Origin: Undaria pinnatifida
Taxonomy: Eukaryota > Sar > Phaeophyceae > Laminariales > Alariaceae
DNA length: 64,000 nucleotides
Direction of reading: 5' to 3'
Assembly (NCBI GenBank): GCA_012845835.1
Contig: JABAKD010000001.1
Location: forward strand, 5,858,476 to 5,922,475
The translations under genes and the position numbers were made by a program. Under the pieces are notes generated by a model. The model saw nothing but the letters and a program-made list of their open reading frames with translations, was not told the DNA's origin and made no database searches. Positions within the stretch are counted from its first letter, which is position 1. The number at the start of each line of letters is the position of its first letter. Positions 1-12,010 of the stretch are shown here, piece after piece.

Positions 1-292
1 CTCTGTGGTACAAGGCAATCATACGTATGGCCTTCCCTCCATACGTCTGCCGTAGACGTGGTTTAGGTACACGCAGAACAAAACGTTTTCGATAGGAATA
101 TTCGATGGGAAGAACTACTTGTCGAGCTACCACGTTGTCACTATTCAATAGCTCCAAGCCCAACAAGCGGTTCCTTCCAACACAACAAAGTCTATCCAGA
201 GCAGCCTGCTTCGCACACATAACAACGGCAACACTAACGCAACCCGTGTGGACGTTCGACTGCTGTAGGCGTTTTTTGCCTAGGGTAAAATT
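1..292. other. unassigned leader sequence
   Basis: No gene, repeat unit or RNA could be recognised here. Short open frames exist but show no codon bias and match nothing familiar. Confidence 0.5.
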
Positions 293-1287
293 TCAGGCGA
301 GGCTAAAATCGACGTAGAAAGACCAAGAAAAGTACACCGCAGAGCGAACCAAGTTAGAAAAGCAGAACAAAAGCTGGCAGAAGGAAAAGAGCGACGCCAA
401 GAAGGAAAGAAGGACACGCGCAAAACGTCTGTTTCCGGAGGCCAGAAAAGTCGAACAGACTATAACGAGAAGCACGGTAGGGAAGGAGAACAAAACCTGG
501 CAAAAAGAAAAGAGCGACACCAAGAAGAAGAACAAGGGCAGACGCAAACGTGTGTTTCGGTAGGCTAATATGCATTTTGGCGCATAGGCGAACATGTATT
601 TTGGCGCATAAGCTTCCTTTTTCGGTTTACGTTGAGTTTCCTCTTTTTTCTAACAATGCTTATCAGTGATCGACCCAGAAGCCCACGATGCCCATTTTCG
701 AGCAGGTTGTGAACAGAAGCAAGCAGATGGCAGAAGGGAAAAAAGCGACGCCGAGAAGAAGAACAACGGCACTCGTCAACGCCCTGCGCGCGACAAAAAG
801 GGAAAAGTTTATTAGTTGTGTAAAAATCCCACCTCTCACGCTTGTTTTTGATTCGGACGGTTTTAGGAGTGTGGTGCAGTTTCGTTTTTCGTCGTGCACA
901 GGGCATCGACGCGTGCTCTTCTTGTTGCTATTCGCGCCCACTTTGTCCTGCTGTCAGCGTTCCTTGTATGTTTCTAACTTAATACTTAACAGTCTGCTCT
1001 TGGTATTTTTCTTCATCCATCTGTGCATGGTAGCTTAGGCTAAAATAGACGAAGGAGAACCACGAACAGACCGCAGAGCATAGTCAAGTTAGAAGACAAG
1101 AGAGACTGGCAGAAGATACAAACCGACGCGAATATCAAGAAGAGCACTCGTTAACGCCCTGTGCGCGACAAAAATAACAAGGGTCCTTTGTTAATACTTC
1201 GTATATCAATCCCACCTCTCCGTTCTGTTTTTCATCCTGACTTTTGTAAGAGCGTGATATCGCTTTTGTCTTTTTGTCGTGGACAGA

Positions 1288-1612
1288 GCGTTGAGGAGTG
1301 CATTCCACCTTCTTGGCGTCACTCTTTTCCTTCTGCCAGCGTGCCTCTCCTTTTCTAACTTGCTTACTTTGCACTCTGCTCTTGGTATTTTTCTCCAGAG
1401 GAGTGCATTTTACCTTCTTGGCGTTCCCCCTTTTCTTCTGCCGGTGTGCCTTCTCCTCTTCTAATTTGCTTACTTTGCAGTCTGCTCCCGGTATTTTCTC
1501 CAGAGGAGTGCGTTTCACACTCTTGGCGTACCCCTTTTCCTTCTGCCAGCGTACCTCCTCCTTTCCTAACTTGCTTACTTTGCAGCCTGACCTTGGTATT
1601 TTTCTTCATCAG
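1288..1612. repeat. tandem triplication of one palindrome arm (about 112 bp)
   Basis: Three consecutive copies of the right arm run from GAGGAGTGCATT to TTGGTATTTTTCTCC (about 1288-1402, 1403-1514 and 1515-1612). The unit they belong to therefore has one left arm and three right arms. This local expansion was probably produced by slippage or unequal exchange after the palindrome formed. Confidence 0.7.
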
Positions 1613-3430
1613 GCTAAAAAAGATGCAGATTGACCTGGACCAGACCGCTACGAGAAGTTGGACAACGCGAAGAAACCCTGGCAGCAGGTAAAGAGCGATG
1701 GTTAAAAGAAATACAACGGCGCTCGCCAACGCCCTGTGAGAAAGTTATCAATTTGTATACAAATTCCACCGCTCTGGCTCTTTTTCATTTCTGACGGTTT
1801 TAGGACTGTGGAGTCGTTTTTTTTTCTGTAGCACACAGGGCGTTGACGAGTGCCCTTCAGCTTATTCTTCGCGCCTCCCTTTTCCTTCTGCCAGCGTTCC
1901 TTTTCCTTTTCTAACTTCCTTGCTTTACAGTCTGCTCTTGATACTTCTTCGTCCAACTTACCGTTAGGCTAAAATGGACGAAGAAGCGCAAAGCACAGAT
2001 CCTCACGCGAGGAAAGCTAGAAACAAATAAGAGAGGGCAGGATATACAGAGCGAGCGACGCAAATATTCAAAATAAGGGCATTCGTCAACGCCCTGTGCA
2101 CGACAAAAAATACCAGGAGGTCTTAATTTGGACTTCGTACATAAATCCCACCTCTCCGGTTATGTTTTTCATTCCGTTTTTCTTTCAGGAGTGCGCTATC
2201 GTTTTTCTATTCTTGTCGCGCACACAGCGTGGAGGAGCGCCTTTCTCCTTCCTGGCGTCCACCTTTTTTCCTTCTCCCAGTGCGCCTTCTCCTTTCCTAA
2301 CTTCCTTCTGCTCTTGGTAATTGTAGCCTACTTTAATAGGTTAGAATGGATGCGGAAATACCTCGACCAGACCGCTGAGAGAAGCAAGTTAGAAAACGAG
2401 AAGAAACGCTGGCAGCAAAAAAAGAGAGACGTCTACAAGAAGAACAACGGCATTCGCCAACGCCTTGTGCGCAACAAAAGAGACAGAGTTGCCAATGTGT
2501 ATATAAAATTAGCTCTCTGTTTTTTGACATTTGTGACTTTTTTACGAGTGTGGTGTCATTTTCTCTTTCTGTGGCACACAGCGTGTTGACGAGCGCTCTT
2601 CTTATCCTTCGCGTCCCCCTTTTCATTCTGGCAGTGTTCCTTCTCCTATTCCAACTTGCTTTACTTGCGGTCTAGTCTAGGTCTTTCTTCGTCCAATTAG
2701 CCTAAAGAAAGACCTAGACCAGACCGCGAAGCTAAACAAGATGGAAAACTAGAAGAAACGCTTGCAGGAGGAGCAGAAGGACGCCAGTACAAAGAACATT
2801 GGCGCTTGCCAACGCTTTGTGCGCGGCAAAAAGAGAAAGGGTTCGTAGTTTAAATCCCACCTCTCTGGGTTGATTTTCATTCTGTCTTTCAGGGGTGTGG
2901 TCCTACTTTCTCTTTCTGCCACGTACAGAGCGTAGACGAGTGCCCTTATTCTTCACGTGCCCTTTTTCTTCTGCCAGCGTGATTTTTTCTGTTTCAGCTC
3001 CCTTACTGCACAGTCTGCCCTTGATCTTTCTTCATCTCTTATAGCGTAGGCTAAAATGGACGAAAAAAAGGTCTATATACCAGACGGCAAAGAAAAGTAA
3101 GTCAGAAAACGAGAAGAAAGACTAGCAGAAGGAACAGAGCGACGCGAAGAGTAGGGCGACAGCACCCGTCAACGCCCTGTGCACGACTAAAAGAGCAACT
3201 GTGCTTAGTTCGTATTTCGTACGTAAATCCCATCTCTCCGGTTAGTTTCTCATTCTGACATTATTACGAGTGTGGTGTCATGTCCTCTCTCCGTCTCGCA
3301 CAGGGTATTAACGAGTGCCCTTCTTCATATTCATCCAGTCTCCCCTTGTCCTTCTGCGAGCGTCCCTTCTCCCTTTCGAACATTTTTAATTTTTTGCAGT
3401 CTGGTCTTGGTCTTTGGTTGTCCATTTGAG

Positions 3431-3790
3431 CCTAGGATAAAAATTCTAGCCTAGGTCAAAATCGATGCGAAAAAAACCCAGGACACACCCCGCGCTAGGG
3501 GTGCAGCAGCAGATTCTAAGAAGTTTCTGAGCTTCTAATACGAGTAGCTCAATATCTCAGTCGGAGCATGACTTCAAAGGCATTCAATCGTGCAACCTGA
3601 CCACCACTTCTTTGCGTTAGTCCTACACTCAAACAAATATACTCCTAACAGTATCAGACTAACCGGTAGTTAATCACTTGAGGAGCTCAACCGGTCAGAT
3701 CGGTCAGATCGGTCAGATCGACCAGATCGACCAGATCGACCACAAACATTAGTCAACCCAAAAAGTGCAACCCCTACCTAGCGCACTATA
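3431..3790. repeat. spacer with a 9-bp microsatellite (CGGTCAGAT / CGACCAGAT)
   Basis: This stretch interrupts the palindromic array. At 3692-3741 it carries three copies of CGGTCAGAT followed by three of CGACCAGAT. Nothing else was recognised in it. Confidence 0.65.
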
Positions 3791-4633
3791 GAGGGATGCC
3801 TCACAGACCGCAAAGTGAAGCACGTTAGAAAAGACAAGAAAGGCTCCAAGAGCAAAATAGCGACGCCAAGAAGCAAAAAGGGGGAAGGCGCAAACACGTG
3901 CTTCGGCAGGCCAAAATGGCGGCTAAAAAGCATACTGTAAAGATAGACAAGTTAGCAAATGAGGAGGAACGCCCCAAGGAGTAAAACACCAAGAAGAAGA
4001 AGGCCCAGAGCAAGGGCGTGTTTCGGTAGGCTAACATGGACGGGTACAAGACTAACAATATACTTTAAAGGGAACCAAGATATGACAATAAAACAGAAAT
4101 CGAGGAGAAAGGGTGGAGGAAGGAAATAGCGACGCCAAGAAGGAAAACGGCAGCCGAAACTGCGTGTTCACAGTAAGTAGCCTTTATCACAACTTTCCCC
4201 AACTTCCGTAATACTTCGTCGGATAATCCCCTGCGACTGACATTACTTCTATACTGTTCGGTGAGACAAGCCATCTCGAACACATCAGAGGAGTGCGGTA
4301 TCATTTTCGTTTTGTCGCGCAAAGGGTGATGACGAGTGTGCCTGTTCTTATTCTTCGTGTCCCCCTTGATTCCTTCTGCCAGCGTTCTTTCTCCTTTCTA
4401 ACTTCCTTACTTTGCAGTCTGCTCTTTGTATTTCCTTATCCATTTAAGCTTAGAGTAAGGTTTTCTTAGCATTGATCTCGGGGGCGTTCCCAACGCCATG
4501 GATTGTTCTGGGAAATCAAGAACTTTCAAGCCTTTCACACGACAAAAAAATGGCTTTTCTGTACCGGCACTGACCTCTGGTGGGAGAAACCAAAGGAGCG
4601 TAGGCACTTTTCTAACCGCTGTGCGAAAGTCAC

Positions 4634-5195
4634 CACCGAAACCGTTTCTGAGGACACGCCTGAGATAATCCCTCGCGGGCGTTACCCCCTGAAATGCGGA
4701 GCGAAAAGCGTGTTGCAACCGCAAGCGAACAAAAGGCAGATGAAACATACAATGTAAACGTCAGCGCGCTGTTCTTCTCGGTACGCAGTGGCTGGGGGAG
4801 GAAATTTCGCCGAGAAAACAAGCGCTTCATCACGTCAAAGTTGCAACGCTGGTAAACATCTATTAATACTATATGTCAGTCTGATAAAAAAACATGAGGG
4901 AATTCCTAATCAGACCCAATGTTCCTAATGTTTAAGAAACCGTTTCTGAGGACACGCTTGAGGCAATTCGGTGCGGGCGTCACTCCCTGGGAAGAAGGAG
5001 GGGGAGGAGCGAGAAGCGTATTGTAACCGCAGGCAAACACACGGGTTAGAAAATGCACAAAGCGTGGACGCATCCGCATACATCAGCACGTTGATCACCT
5101 CGGTAGTGATTGGCAGAGGAAATTGCGCCAAAATGTTCAGAAGGCAAAGCCGGGCCGCACCATCGGGGAAGACACGCACTGCATCACGTTTTTTC
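4634..5195. repeat. direct repeat pair of about 215-260 bp
   Basis: The segment starting AAACCGTTTCTGAGGACACG at about 4634 is repeated from about 4936. Shared landmarks are GCGGGCGT, GCGAGAAGCGTRTTG, AACCGCARGCRAAC and a GGAAATTKCGCC motif near the right ends. The copies are diverged and contain indels, so the duplication is old. No conserved reading frame was identified. Confidence 0.65.
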
Positions 5196-6150
5196 TACCA
5201 AGATCGGTGAACACAGATGTCAATCAGTGTATAAATACTTGAACATTTAAACAGACCGCTGGGCACCCCTTTCAATCTTAGTCATCGCTGGTTGGTTGCC
5301 GGGGCGGCGTGTTGGTCTATCAAAATGCACAAAAACCTATATCTGAGTCCTTTTCTAATAAAATACGACACGCATCTGATTTCATCCCTTGAATTCTATG
5401 ATATTTTTTCGAATACGTCTACGTCTACGGCCACGTTCGTGTAGAAGATATCCACCAAGAACCGACGGTTGGTCAAGCTTGCTGCTGCTACCTGCCTGGT
5501 GGTTGTATACTGCGGCTGCTGCTGCATTACCAAAACGACGAGCGCTGCTTGCTGCTGCTGTGCTGGTGCACTAAAAATAGAACGACGAGCGCCGCCGCCG
5601 CTGCTCTGTGCCACGTACTGTTGCTGCTTGTTGCATCACCTGCTCATCTACTAGCGCTTTGGTTTGCACCAACATGGAGACAAGACACATAAAAAACTCG
5701 GGCCTACAGTAGATCAAATAAGGAGCTTCAGAAATAGTATATGCATACCTACCGTAGTACGTGTCATACGGCTTTGAGAAGCATCCAAGAAAAGACGGCC
5801 TCGCCCTAAAAAAAGGTGTCAAAGCAGGGACCGACGAGGTGCAGACGGGCATCCTTCCGAAACGCCGCGCGCGCTGGGACGGCGGTTGAATGTCAACACT
5901 CAGAATTAACATGGCAGCACTCGTCGGTTTGTGTTTTCACCTGATCGCCTATAAGCGCTTTGTTTTGGACGAGCGCCACGGAGAAAGCCACAGAAAAAAT
6001 GCCTCCAAGGCCCCTCAGAAACAACGAGCGAGTCAGCCAGTACGTCGACTCAGTCGGCGTCACCAACAGTGAAGGCAGCGAAGCGAGCTGTGGCAGAAGA
6101 CGAGGGACCAGCACACCTAACGGGACGCGCGGATAGGAAGGATGACGTAC
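5196..6150. repeat. gene-free stretch with CTG/TGC-rich microsatellite
   Basis: From about 5480 to 5640 the sequence is rich in interrupted TGC/CTG triplets, which keeps several frames open on both strands. I do not read these as coding. The rest of the stretch shows no recognisable gene or repeat. Confidence 0.5.
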
Positions 6151-6740
6151 GGAGAATTTTCAGCCAAGAGTCCGTACACAGCCGCCTGTGGAGTGTATAT
6201 TGCGGGTAGGATAAGAGTACCGTGAATTTCAGCCACAGCTCCGCACACAATCAGTAGGACGTAAACCCCGTTGGGACTTGAGCATGAATATACGTCCAAA
6301 CCAACCCTTTTGCAACGGCAAACAATGTCCGACACTACGTATGCAATTCCATGTAGTTTTGCCCCCGAAAGTGCAGCTGCAATTCAAACAGGAGTCAACT
6401 AGTCGAACTGTGGCAGAAAACAAGGGACCAGCACATCTGCCGAGACGCACGTGCCAACGTATCTTTTCCAGGTGGGATAGCGTACGGTGGAATTTCAGGC
6501 AAACCTCCGTACACAGCAGTCAGCGTAATGATATCAGTATCCCCTTTGGCAGTTGAGGGTGGAAACGCGTCGAAATCAAATGGGGATTCCAGCATCGGTC
6601 ATAGAACACTACGCAAACGCGAATTATGGGATAGGGTACGATGGGATTTCAGCCAATCTCCGTGCAGTTAACAACAGTCAGTAGAATGGACCATCAACCC
6701 CTCTGGGAGTTAAGCGGGAAAATGCTTCGAGCGTTCATGG
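6150..6740. repeat. old tandem repeats of about 150-250 bp
   Basis: Three or four diverged blocks share the order GGATAGNGTACG, GAATTTCAGCCA, CTCCGTACACAG, CAGTAGRAYG and CCCYKTTGGGAGTTGAG. They are seen near 6205-6290, 6474-6556 and 6627-6715, with a partial block near 6150. The upstream segment GAACTGTGGCAGAAAACAAG recurs at about 6090 and 6409. Not recognised and not coding. Confidence 0.55.
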
Positions 6741-6884
6741 AGATCGCAGCATCAGTTCCAACAAGCACCTCGTGTTCCTGGGGTAGAGGATGCGCCTGAA
6801 GTACTACGTAGGGAGTTACCAGGTACATGACATGCGCGTAGCCTCCCTTTGCTTGTTGTTGCTACACGCTCTCCCTTCGGCTCA

Positions 6885-7695
6885 TATTTTGTCGCTATAG
6901 GTTTCGGTCCCAACGCAGTTTCGGCCGGTGGTGTTGTATCGTCTGCATACGTGGTCGGTCGTGATGTATAATTTGTATCCACAGTCGGTAGTGCTGTGTT
7001 GCCTGTATTCACGGTCGTTAGTAGAGCTATGAGCCGGTACGAGTTCACGACTAAAATCTAGTCGGTAGGTGCTGCTAGCCAACTAAATGACCGTAGTCGG
7101 TCGGGTGGCGAAACGAGCCGATGGCCAACCGATTCGCCGACTTAAGTCAGGAGAGCGAAGCGAGCCAAACCAGCCCCCCCCGGCCGAGCGGTCCCCGCCA
7201 AAATATGAGCAAAACGCACACCGCTTTATACAATCCTTCCTATAAGAATGGAAACCCAATAAGTCGAATACTTGGCACCTCTGGAAAACGACTGTGAGTC
7301 CGAAAAAAAACTACAGTAGTTGATGACTGAAGTCATGCAGACCCACAGCTCTAGCCGTTAGTCATGTCTCGCCTACGTACGAGCGGAAATGCTACATCAT
7401 CTGTGCCTACGGTCGGCAATGCTTTATCGTCCGCATTTTCTATCGGAATGCTATACTGCCTGTAGGTGCGGTCAACAGAGTGTCGGATCATCTTTCTCTT
7501 CGGTTGGTAGTGCTGTATTGTTTGAATACAGATGTCGAGTCTGAACCTCTGGTTGAAGCTCTGCTGCAGCGTCTACATTTGCGGTCGGTCGCGTGTCGTT
7601 GCGCCGTATCCACGCTTGGTAATGCTGTATCGTCTGTTATCTATAATCGGTATCGTCTGTCTGTACGGTCTAGGCCCAAGCCTTTAAGGCACGCC
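6885..7695. repeat. short satellite based on GGTCGGTAGTGCTGTATCGTC
   Basis: Degenerate copies of a unit of about 40-45 bp containing CGGTCGGTAGTGCTGTAT and a CTGTATCCAC-like spacer run through 6890-7080 and 7400-7690. The same family recurs at 10965-11170. The unit is AT/GC balanced and degenerate. No coding frame persists. Confidence 0.6.
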
Positions 7696-7699
7696 TGAG

Positions 7700-8640
7700 G
7701 TGGCGTTAAGGCGTTCTGGTATGGTTAACGCCCCCACTAAGGCACATAACCAGAGAAAAGGCTCGTGCTCCCACGTTTTAGGGGAAAATTAATTGAAAAT
7801 AGAGTGGAATATTTGTTGCGGAACCAAGAGCTCAATTTAGCTTGACGGCGAGCATCGTGTCCAACCAATACACCTTTAGGCCGCAGAGTCCCCAAATGTA
7901 GTGGACAGAGGCCATATATTCGAAATGCGTTTTGGTCCCACAGGGAGAGATATTTGTTCGAGAAACAGCTAGAGTCCTATCCCCTGTTTATGGAGTTTCC
8001 GGGCTAATGGCGTTATGTTTGGACACAAAAACGACTTAACTCCTGCAGACACACGATTTTGGGGACAAAATACTTGAAGGTAGTGTGGGTTCATTTCTGC
8101 AGCAGCAAACAGGTTCAACGCTCGTTTTAACCCATTTGCTCAAGGCCACGGGAGATCTTAAACCATCCCCGACCCCCGGGTTTCCGGTTCACTCTAATCT
8201 CTAAATATTTTTGGGAGAAGTAAAGCACGCCGGGCTTATCTAACACGATGCATTTCGACCTTCAACTACCGAATGCCTAAGAAGAGAGCGGGTGTAATTT
8301 GTTAGTGACGCATCCACAGCAGCTCGTGATTCTATTCACATTGGCCGTCCGCACTTTTTCAACGGAGGTGTACACCTCGACTTGGGGTGCTGAAGCGGTC
8401 GAAAAGTGTCGAAATCCAGAAGGTACAAAATGAGACAGAAAAACAACTCACAAGCGAACGTGTGCGCTTCTCTTTAGGACAGCTACATCTCATCACTCCT
8501 CACGAACAACCACAGCCCGCCAAACTGAGCCACGCTCACTATGAGGTGCGTGAGGGCGTCGGGTGCAGTGGGCAGTAGTCGTGGGCAGCCAGAAAAAGCT
8601 CACGAGGTGACTTCGTGAAGTCAAACTTGCCAGTCAGCAC
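7700..8640. other. no recognisable feature
   Basis: Several short open frames, one near 8387-8578, show no consistent codon bias. No repeat shared with the rest of the window was noticed. Confidence 0.4.
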
Positions 8641-8679
8641 CATCTGAAAATCGAGAATTTGCTCCAAAATCCACCACTT

Positions 8680-8930
8680 GGGTAGTGTGCGTAATTACTA
8701 TACAAAAAATAAAATACACTCCAGCTGTGAGATTGAAGATTCGTTGAAACTAATCTTTGCAATCTGTGTGTGATACTCCTTTCAATACTTGAAAAAAAAA
8801 AAACGCTCCACAAGTGAGATCGAAGATTTCGTCGAAATCTCATCTTTGAAAGCTGTTTGTGATTCTCCGATTGCGCGCATTACTGGGTGTGTGTCCTCAC
8901 TAAGGATGTAGGTTGTACCATGCCTGCAGC
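8680..8930. repeat. two end fragments of foldback family FB1
   Basis: The FB1 end sequence, beginning TACACTCCAGCTGTGAGAT, running through a GAAACTCATCTTTGCA-like block and continuing with GTGTGTGATACTCC, occurs twice in direct orientation (about 8695-8790 and 8805-8920). The second copy continues into the GGGTGTGTGTCCTCAC motif found in longer FB1 copies. See 11280-12010 and 58860-60693 for longer copies. Confidence 0.7.
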
Positions 8931-9300
8931 ACGTCGAACAAAAATCTTTCACCAAAAGTTAGCTGGGGGTATCGCGGATCTGTTGAAACACGAAATAATT
9001 CGTAGAGTACGATCGTACCCGAAAAAGTGTGGACAGGGAAAATTCGTCCCCGTTTGAGGTAAGCCAAGTATAGGGTCAGAATAAGCTTGGGAAAAGGGCA
9101 AAAACGGGGGGAAACGCGCTGGAATATTCAAAATTTGCACCAGTTTTTCTTATCAGAGAAAAGGGGATCTTAATTGCAACCGTCGTGACTCCTTTCCCAA
9201 GTCGTTTGAATTTTTTGGAGAAACGCCTACTCGCGCTTGCCAATACCTGACAAAATATTGACCAAATATTGCATAGGGATCTCCCGAACACCAGTTTTGA
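8930..9300. other. no recognisable feature
   Basis: Unique-looking sequence without a supported gene, repeat or RNA. Confidence 0.4.
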
Positions 9301-9309
9301 AAAAAAGGC

Positions 9310-10145
9310 TTTAGGCCGTTTCTTATAATAGCGTATCCGAAAATGAAAATGAGATGGATTTTCGGGCCGCAGAATCAGACGGACATAATCGGATCGAAAA
9401 ACTCTTGTGACAATTCTTGTACAGTCACATTCCGTCAGTCGAAAACGGCCCTTTTTCGACTCGATTCTTCAGGTCCGTCTTATCGTCAGTCGAGTCGATT
9501 TTATAGTTTTTGTGCTCTTCCTTGAGATGGTTGGTGAGGGAGTGCTGCTGTATGGCAGTTAGAATTGGTTGGAACCTCTGTGCTCCGTGCGTTCTCCGCG
9601 AGCAACGCGTGCTTCACGCGCGACGGACCCTCGTCCAAGCGGGTTGGTGGCGTTGAACTTAGCCGACAGCCGCCCAAGCTACGTTCGTGGCGTTGCACTC
9701 AGCCGAGAGCCGCCAAAGCTACAGCAGGCGTCGCCGTTGTTTGCAAAATTTATCGATACCGCGCGCTGCTGCTATCGTGTGATACACGCTGCAAACGAGC
9801 AGAGCTAGAAATGCGCCACGATGACTTGCCGCGAGAAGCAGCAGCCGTGATAGCAGCCAAGCCAGCGTCGGCGCTGTTGTATGATACTGCTGTGTGGTAC
9901 TTGGTATGGGTGTGTGGGCGTGTGGGTGTGTGTTTTGTGGTGGAATGAGCGCTGCGATGGGTTAAAAAAACACGTGTAAAACTGACTTTTTCGACTGGCA
10001 GATCCAGTCGGAAAATTCAGTCGAAAAAATGTGAGTCGAAAAAGCTTTTTTTTGATTGTGTAACAAAGCCCGATTTGGGCTTCAGACGAAAAAGGCCGTT
10101 TTCGACAGACAGATACGACTGTGCAAGGATTGGCCTCATAGTGAA
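9310..10145. mobile_element. old relative of the Mutator-like element at 37.2-38.9 kb
   Basis: The left edge carries TTAGGCCGTTTCTTATAA. The right edge carries a degenerate inverted match (GGATTGGCCTCAT). Between them lie many copies of CAGTCGAAAA or its complement, and a central block of about 400 bp that matches the reverse complement of 37960-38310. Encoded by both copies are CTQPRAAKATA, SCDTRC and MRHxDLxREA. The element has lost long terminal repeats, if it ever had them. I read it as a non-autonomous DNA transposon remnant. Confidence 0.55.
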
Positions 10146-10159
10146 CCCGAATATACAGA

Positions 10160-10910
10160 TTTGTTTAACAAAATTCTCGCGAAAAATAATCACGACGATC
10201 GCTCGACTACGAATAATACATACTCGCACGAGTTCGCTGCGCCAGAGCATCTCAGCGCAAACGCAGCTGACGCTTTGTAGGTGGGGCGAGGGAAAGCACA
10301 CCGAGTGCGCTTTACGCGAGGAGAGATGTTCCCCCCCTCGCTCCCGTCGATCTAGTGCATCAATAACGACATGCCGCAGACGGCGGCTTTCCTCGTCCTC
10401 TACAAGTACGAGTAGTGTGTGTCTTGTGTTTGGCGAATGCTACATTCGCGACTGCGAGGAGACTGTCAAGGGCTCTCGTAAAGTAGTAGTTACCATCATT
10501 CGATCCCATCGGCTCGTGGTGAGGCCCGAGGTGTGTGCCAGTGGATAGCTGGACACAGCAGCAGCACCATGAGTACGCCTATGATACGTGTTGCTTGCTC
10601 AGCGATGTGTCTGATGCGCGAGTCTTGTGTCTTGTACTAATTTTGTACTACTACAACAGTACTCGTACTCTGTTTTCGGCTTGTTACCACAATTTTTGCC
10701 TCCCACGACATATTGAAAACCACATCCGGATGCCATTTTCGGGTAGGGATTTCATGCGAAAATGAATGGACCTCCTCCTTCGGGCGGGGGCCGACCAGAA
10801 AACGATATCGGAAAATTGAAGGCTGAAAAATCACCAGTTTCGGGTTCATAAGATATAGCCGAACCGGTCTTGCGACCCGAAAACGTTCATTTTTGGATCC
10901 AGGAACGGTG
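10160..10910 (+). repeat. dispersed repeat DR2, copy 1
   Basis: This segment of about 0.7 kb matches 23020-23790 in the opposite orientation. Both copies share an encoded stretch ending in the same stop: SVCLxFGE, then DCEExVK, then HRLVV and VCASG. Both then continue with TGGACACAGCAGCAGCA-like sequence. The far end carries the GGATCCAGGAACGGT / AACCGGTYTTGCGA block. This is an unrecognised mobile or satellite sequence that may once have been coding. Confidence 0.6.
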
Positions 10911-10964
10911 TTATAAGAGATAGCCTCAAGGCTTTTCCAAGGCTCGCCTCAAGGCTAGGGCCTA

Positions 10965-11170
10965 GTACGGTCGGCAGTGCTGTATCGTTTGTACATCCGG
11001 TAGGTCGGTAGTGATGTCTCCTTTGCATCCACGATCGGTAGTGCTGTATTGTCTGTGCCTATGGTCGGTACGTTATGCTGTACCAGGTATCGCCTGTATC
11101 TTGGGTCAAGCAGCGAGGCATCGTTTGTATCCACCGCACGGTCGACAGCGCTCTTTCACGTATTCATGTA
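10965..11170. repeat. second block of the GGTCGGTAGTGCTGTATC satellite
   Basis: Four or five degenerate copies of the same unit seen at 6885-7695. Confidence 0.6.
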
Positions 11171-11279
11171 CTGCCTACGAGTACAGCAGTAGTACGTATC
11201 AGGTACGACTACGAATTCGCTGCGAAGCTGTCGTAAAACCGCAATAGAATACCCTGCTGGTATAATATGGAATAACAAA

Positions 11280-12010
11280 AATAATAAAAATACACTCCAG
11301 CAGTGAGACCGAAGATTTTGTCGAAACTCATCTTTGCAAGCTGTGTGTGATACTCCGATCGCGCGTAATACGGTTTGTGTATCCTCATTAAGGATATGGG
11401 TCGGCGACTCTCCTTGGAACTACAGTGTAGCTTGTACCAGGGTCAACAGGGTGATGTTAGTCAGTCTGTGCGCGGAAACGATAAAACCCGTTTTTGGAAA
11501 TTCATCAGTTTATCAAGTGAATCCTGTAAGTCGAATAACCGGTGAGGGGAGGGCGGAGTCTTTAGGAACGTGGGGGCCTGGGTTTGATCAAGAGGGAGCG
11601 GGGGGGGGGGGGGGGGGGCTCAATATGTGCGTGGAAACTGTAAATCCTATCCTGTAAGTCGTACAACCAATGAGGAGAACGCGGAGCGTTCGAGGGGGGA
11701 GGGGGGGGCGAAAGGGTTTTTTAAACATCTTTAGGTCGCATAGATGTAGGGGTTTGCTATACGTGTGGTGCTAGGTCAAGGCGGTGGTGCGGGTGGTGGG
11801 GAAGGAGGGGGCGTTGGGGGGGCGGGGGGGGTGAATGGCAGCAGCGGCATGGATGGCTTTATAGAGATAATGAGGTGATATCAAGTGCGTGGAAGTGTTT
11901 AATACTCTGGCAGATTTCGATGTTAGGTGAGGCGTTTGAGCAAGAGGGAGCGGGAAAAAAAAGGGGGGGGGGGGGGGGGGGGTTTCAAGAGGTTTAGGTT
12001 ACATAAAATA
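11280..12010 (+). mobile_element. foldback family FB1, single-arm copy
   Basis: One arm runs from ACACTCCAGCAGTGAGACC to GGTTTAGGTTACATAAA. Its order matches the right arm of 58860-60693: CTTTGCAAGCTGTGTGTGAT, then TCGGCGACTCYCCTTGGAAC, GGTCAACAGGGTGATGTT, AAAACCCGTTTTTG, a series of G-runs, then TAGAGATAATGAGGTGAT and the terminal block. Long G tracts interrupt it near 11600-11618, 11697-11710 and 11963-11982. No transposase is encoded. Confidence 0.7.

Larger units (their letters stand above)
293..4460. repeat. array of diverged palindromic (foldback-like) repeat units
   Basis: About ten diverged units lie end to end. A typical unit of about 350 bp opens with a left arm starting GGCTAAAATGGACGAAG, followed by AGACCGCAAAG, CAAGTTAGAAAA, CGCTGGCAGAAGGAAAAG and CGTCAACGCCCTGTGCGCGAC. 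A short centre containing TCCCACCTCTCCGG follows, then the same motifs return as their reverse complement, ending TTCATCCATTTTAGCC. The clearest units are near 675-1030, 1036-1400, 1612-1970, 1966-2335, 2335-2700, 2697-3055 and 3050-3430. Partial arms, mostly left-type, lie at 293-600 and 3790-4060, and a degraded unit at 4060-4460. The frames open on both strands follow from the palindromy and are not read as genes. The family is not recognised. It could be an array of foldback elements or a satellite built from a palindromic monomer. Confidence 0.75.
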
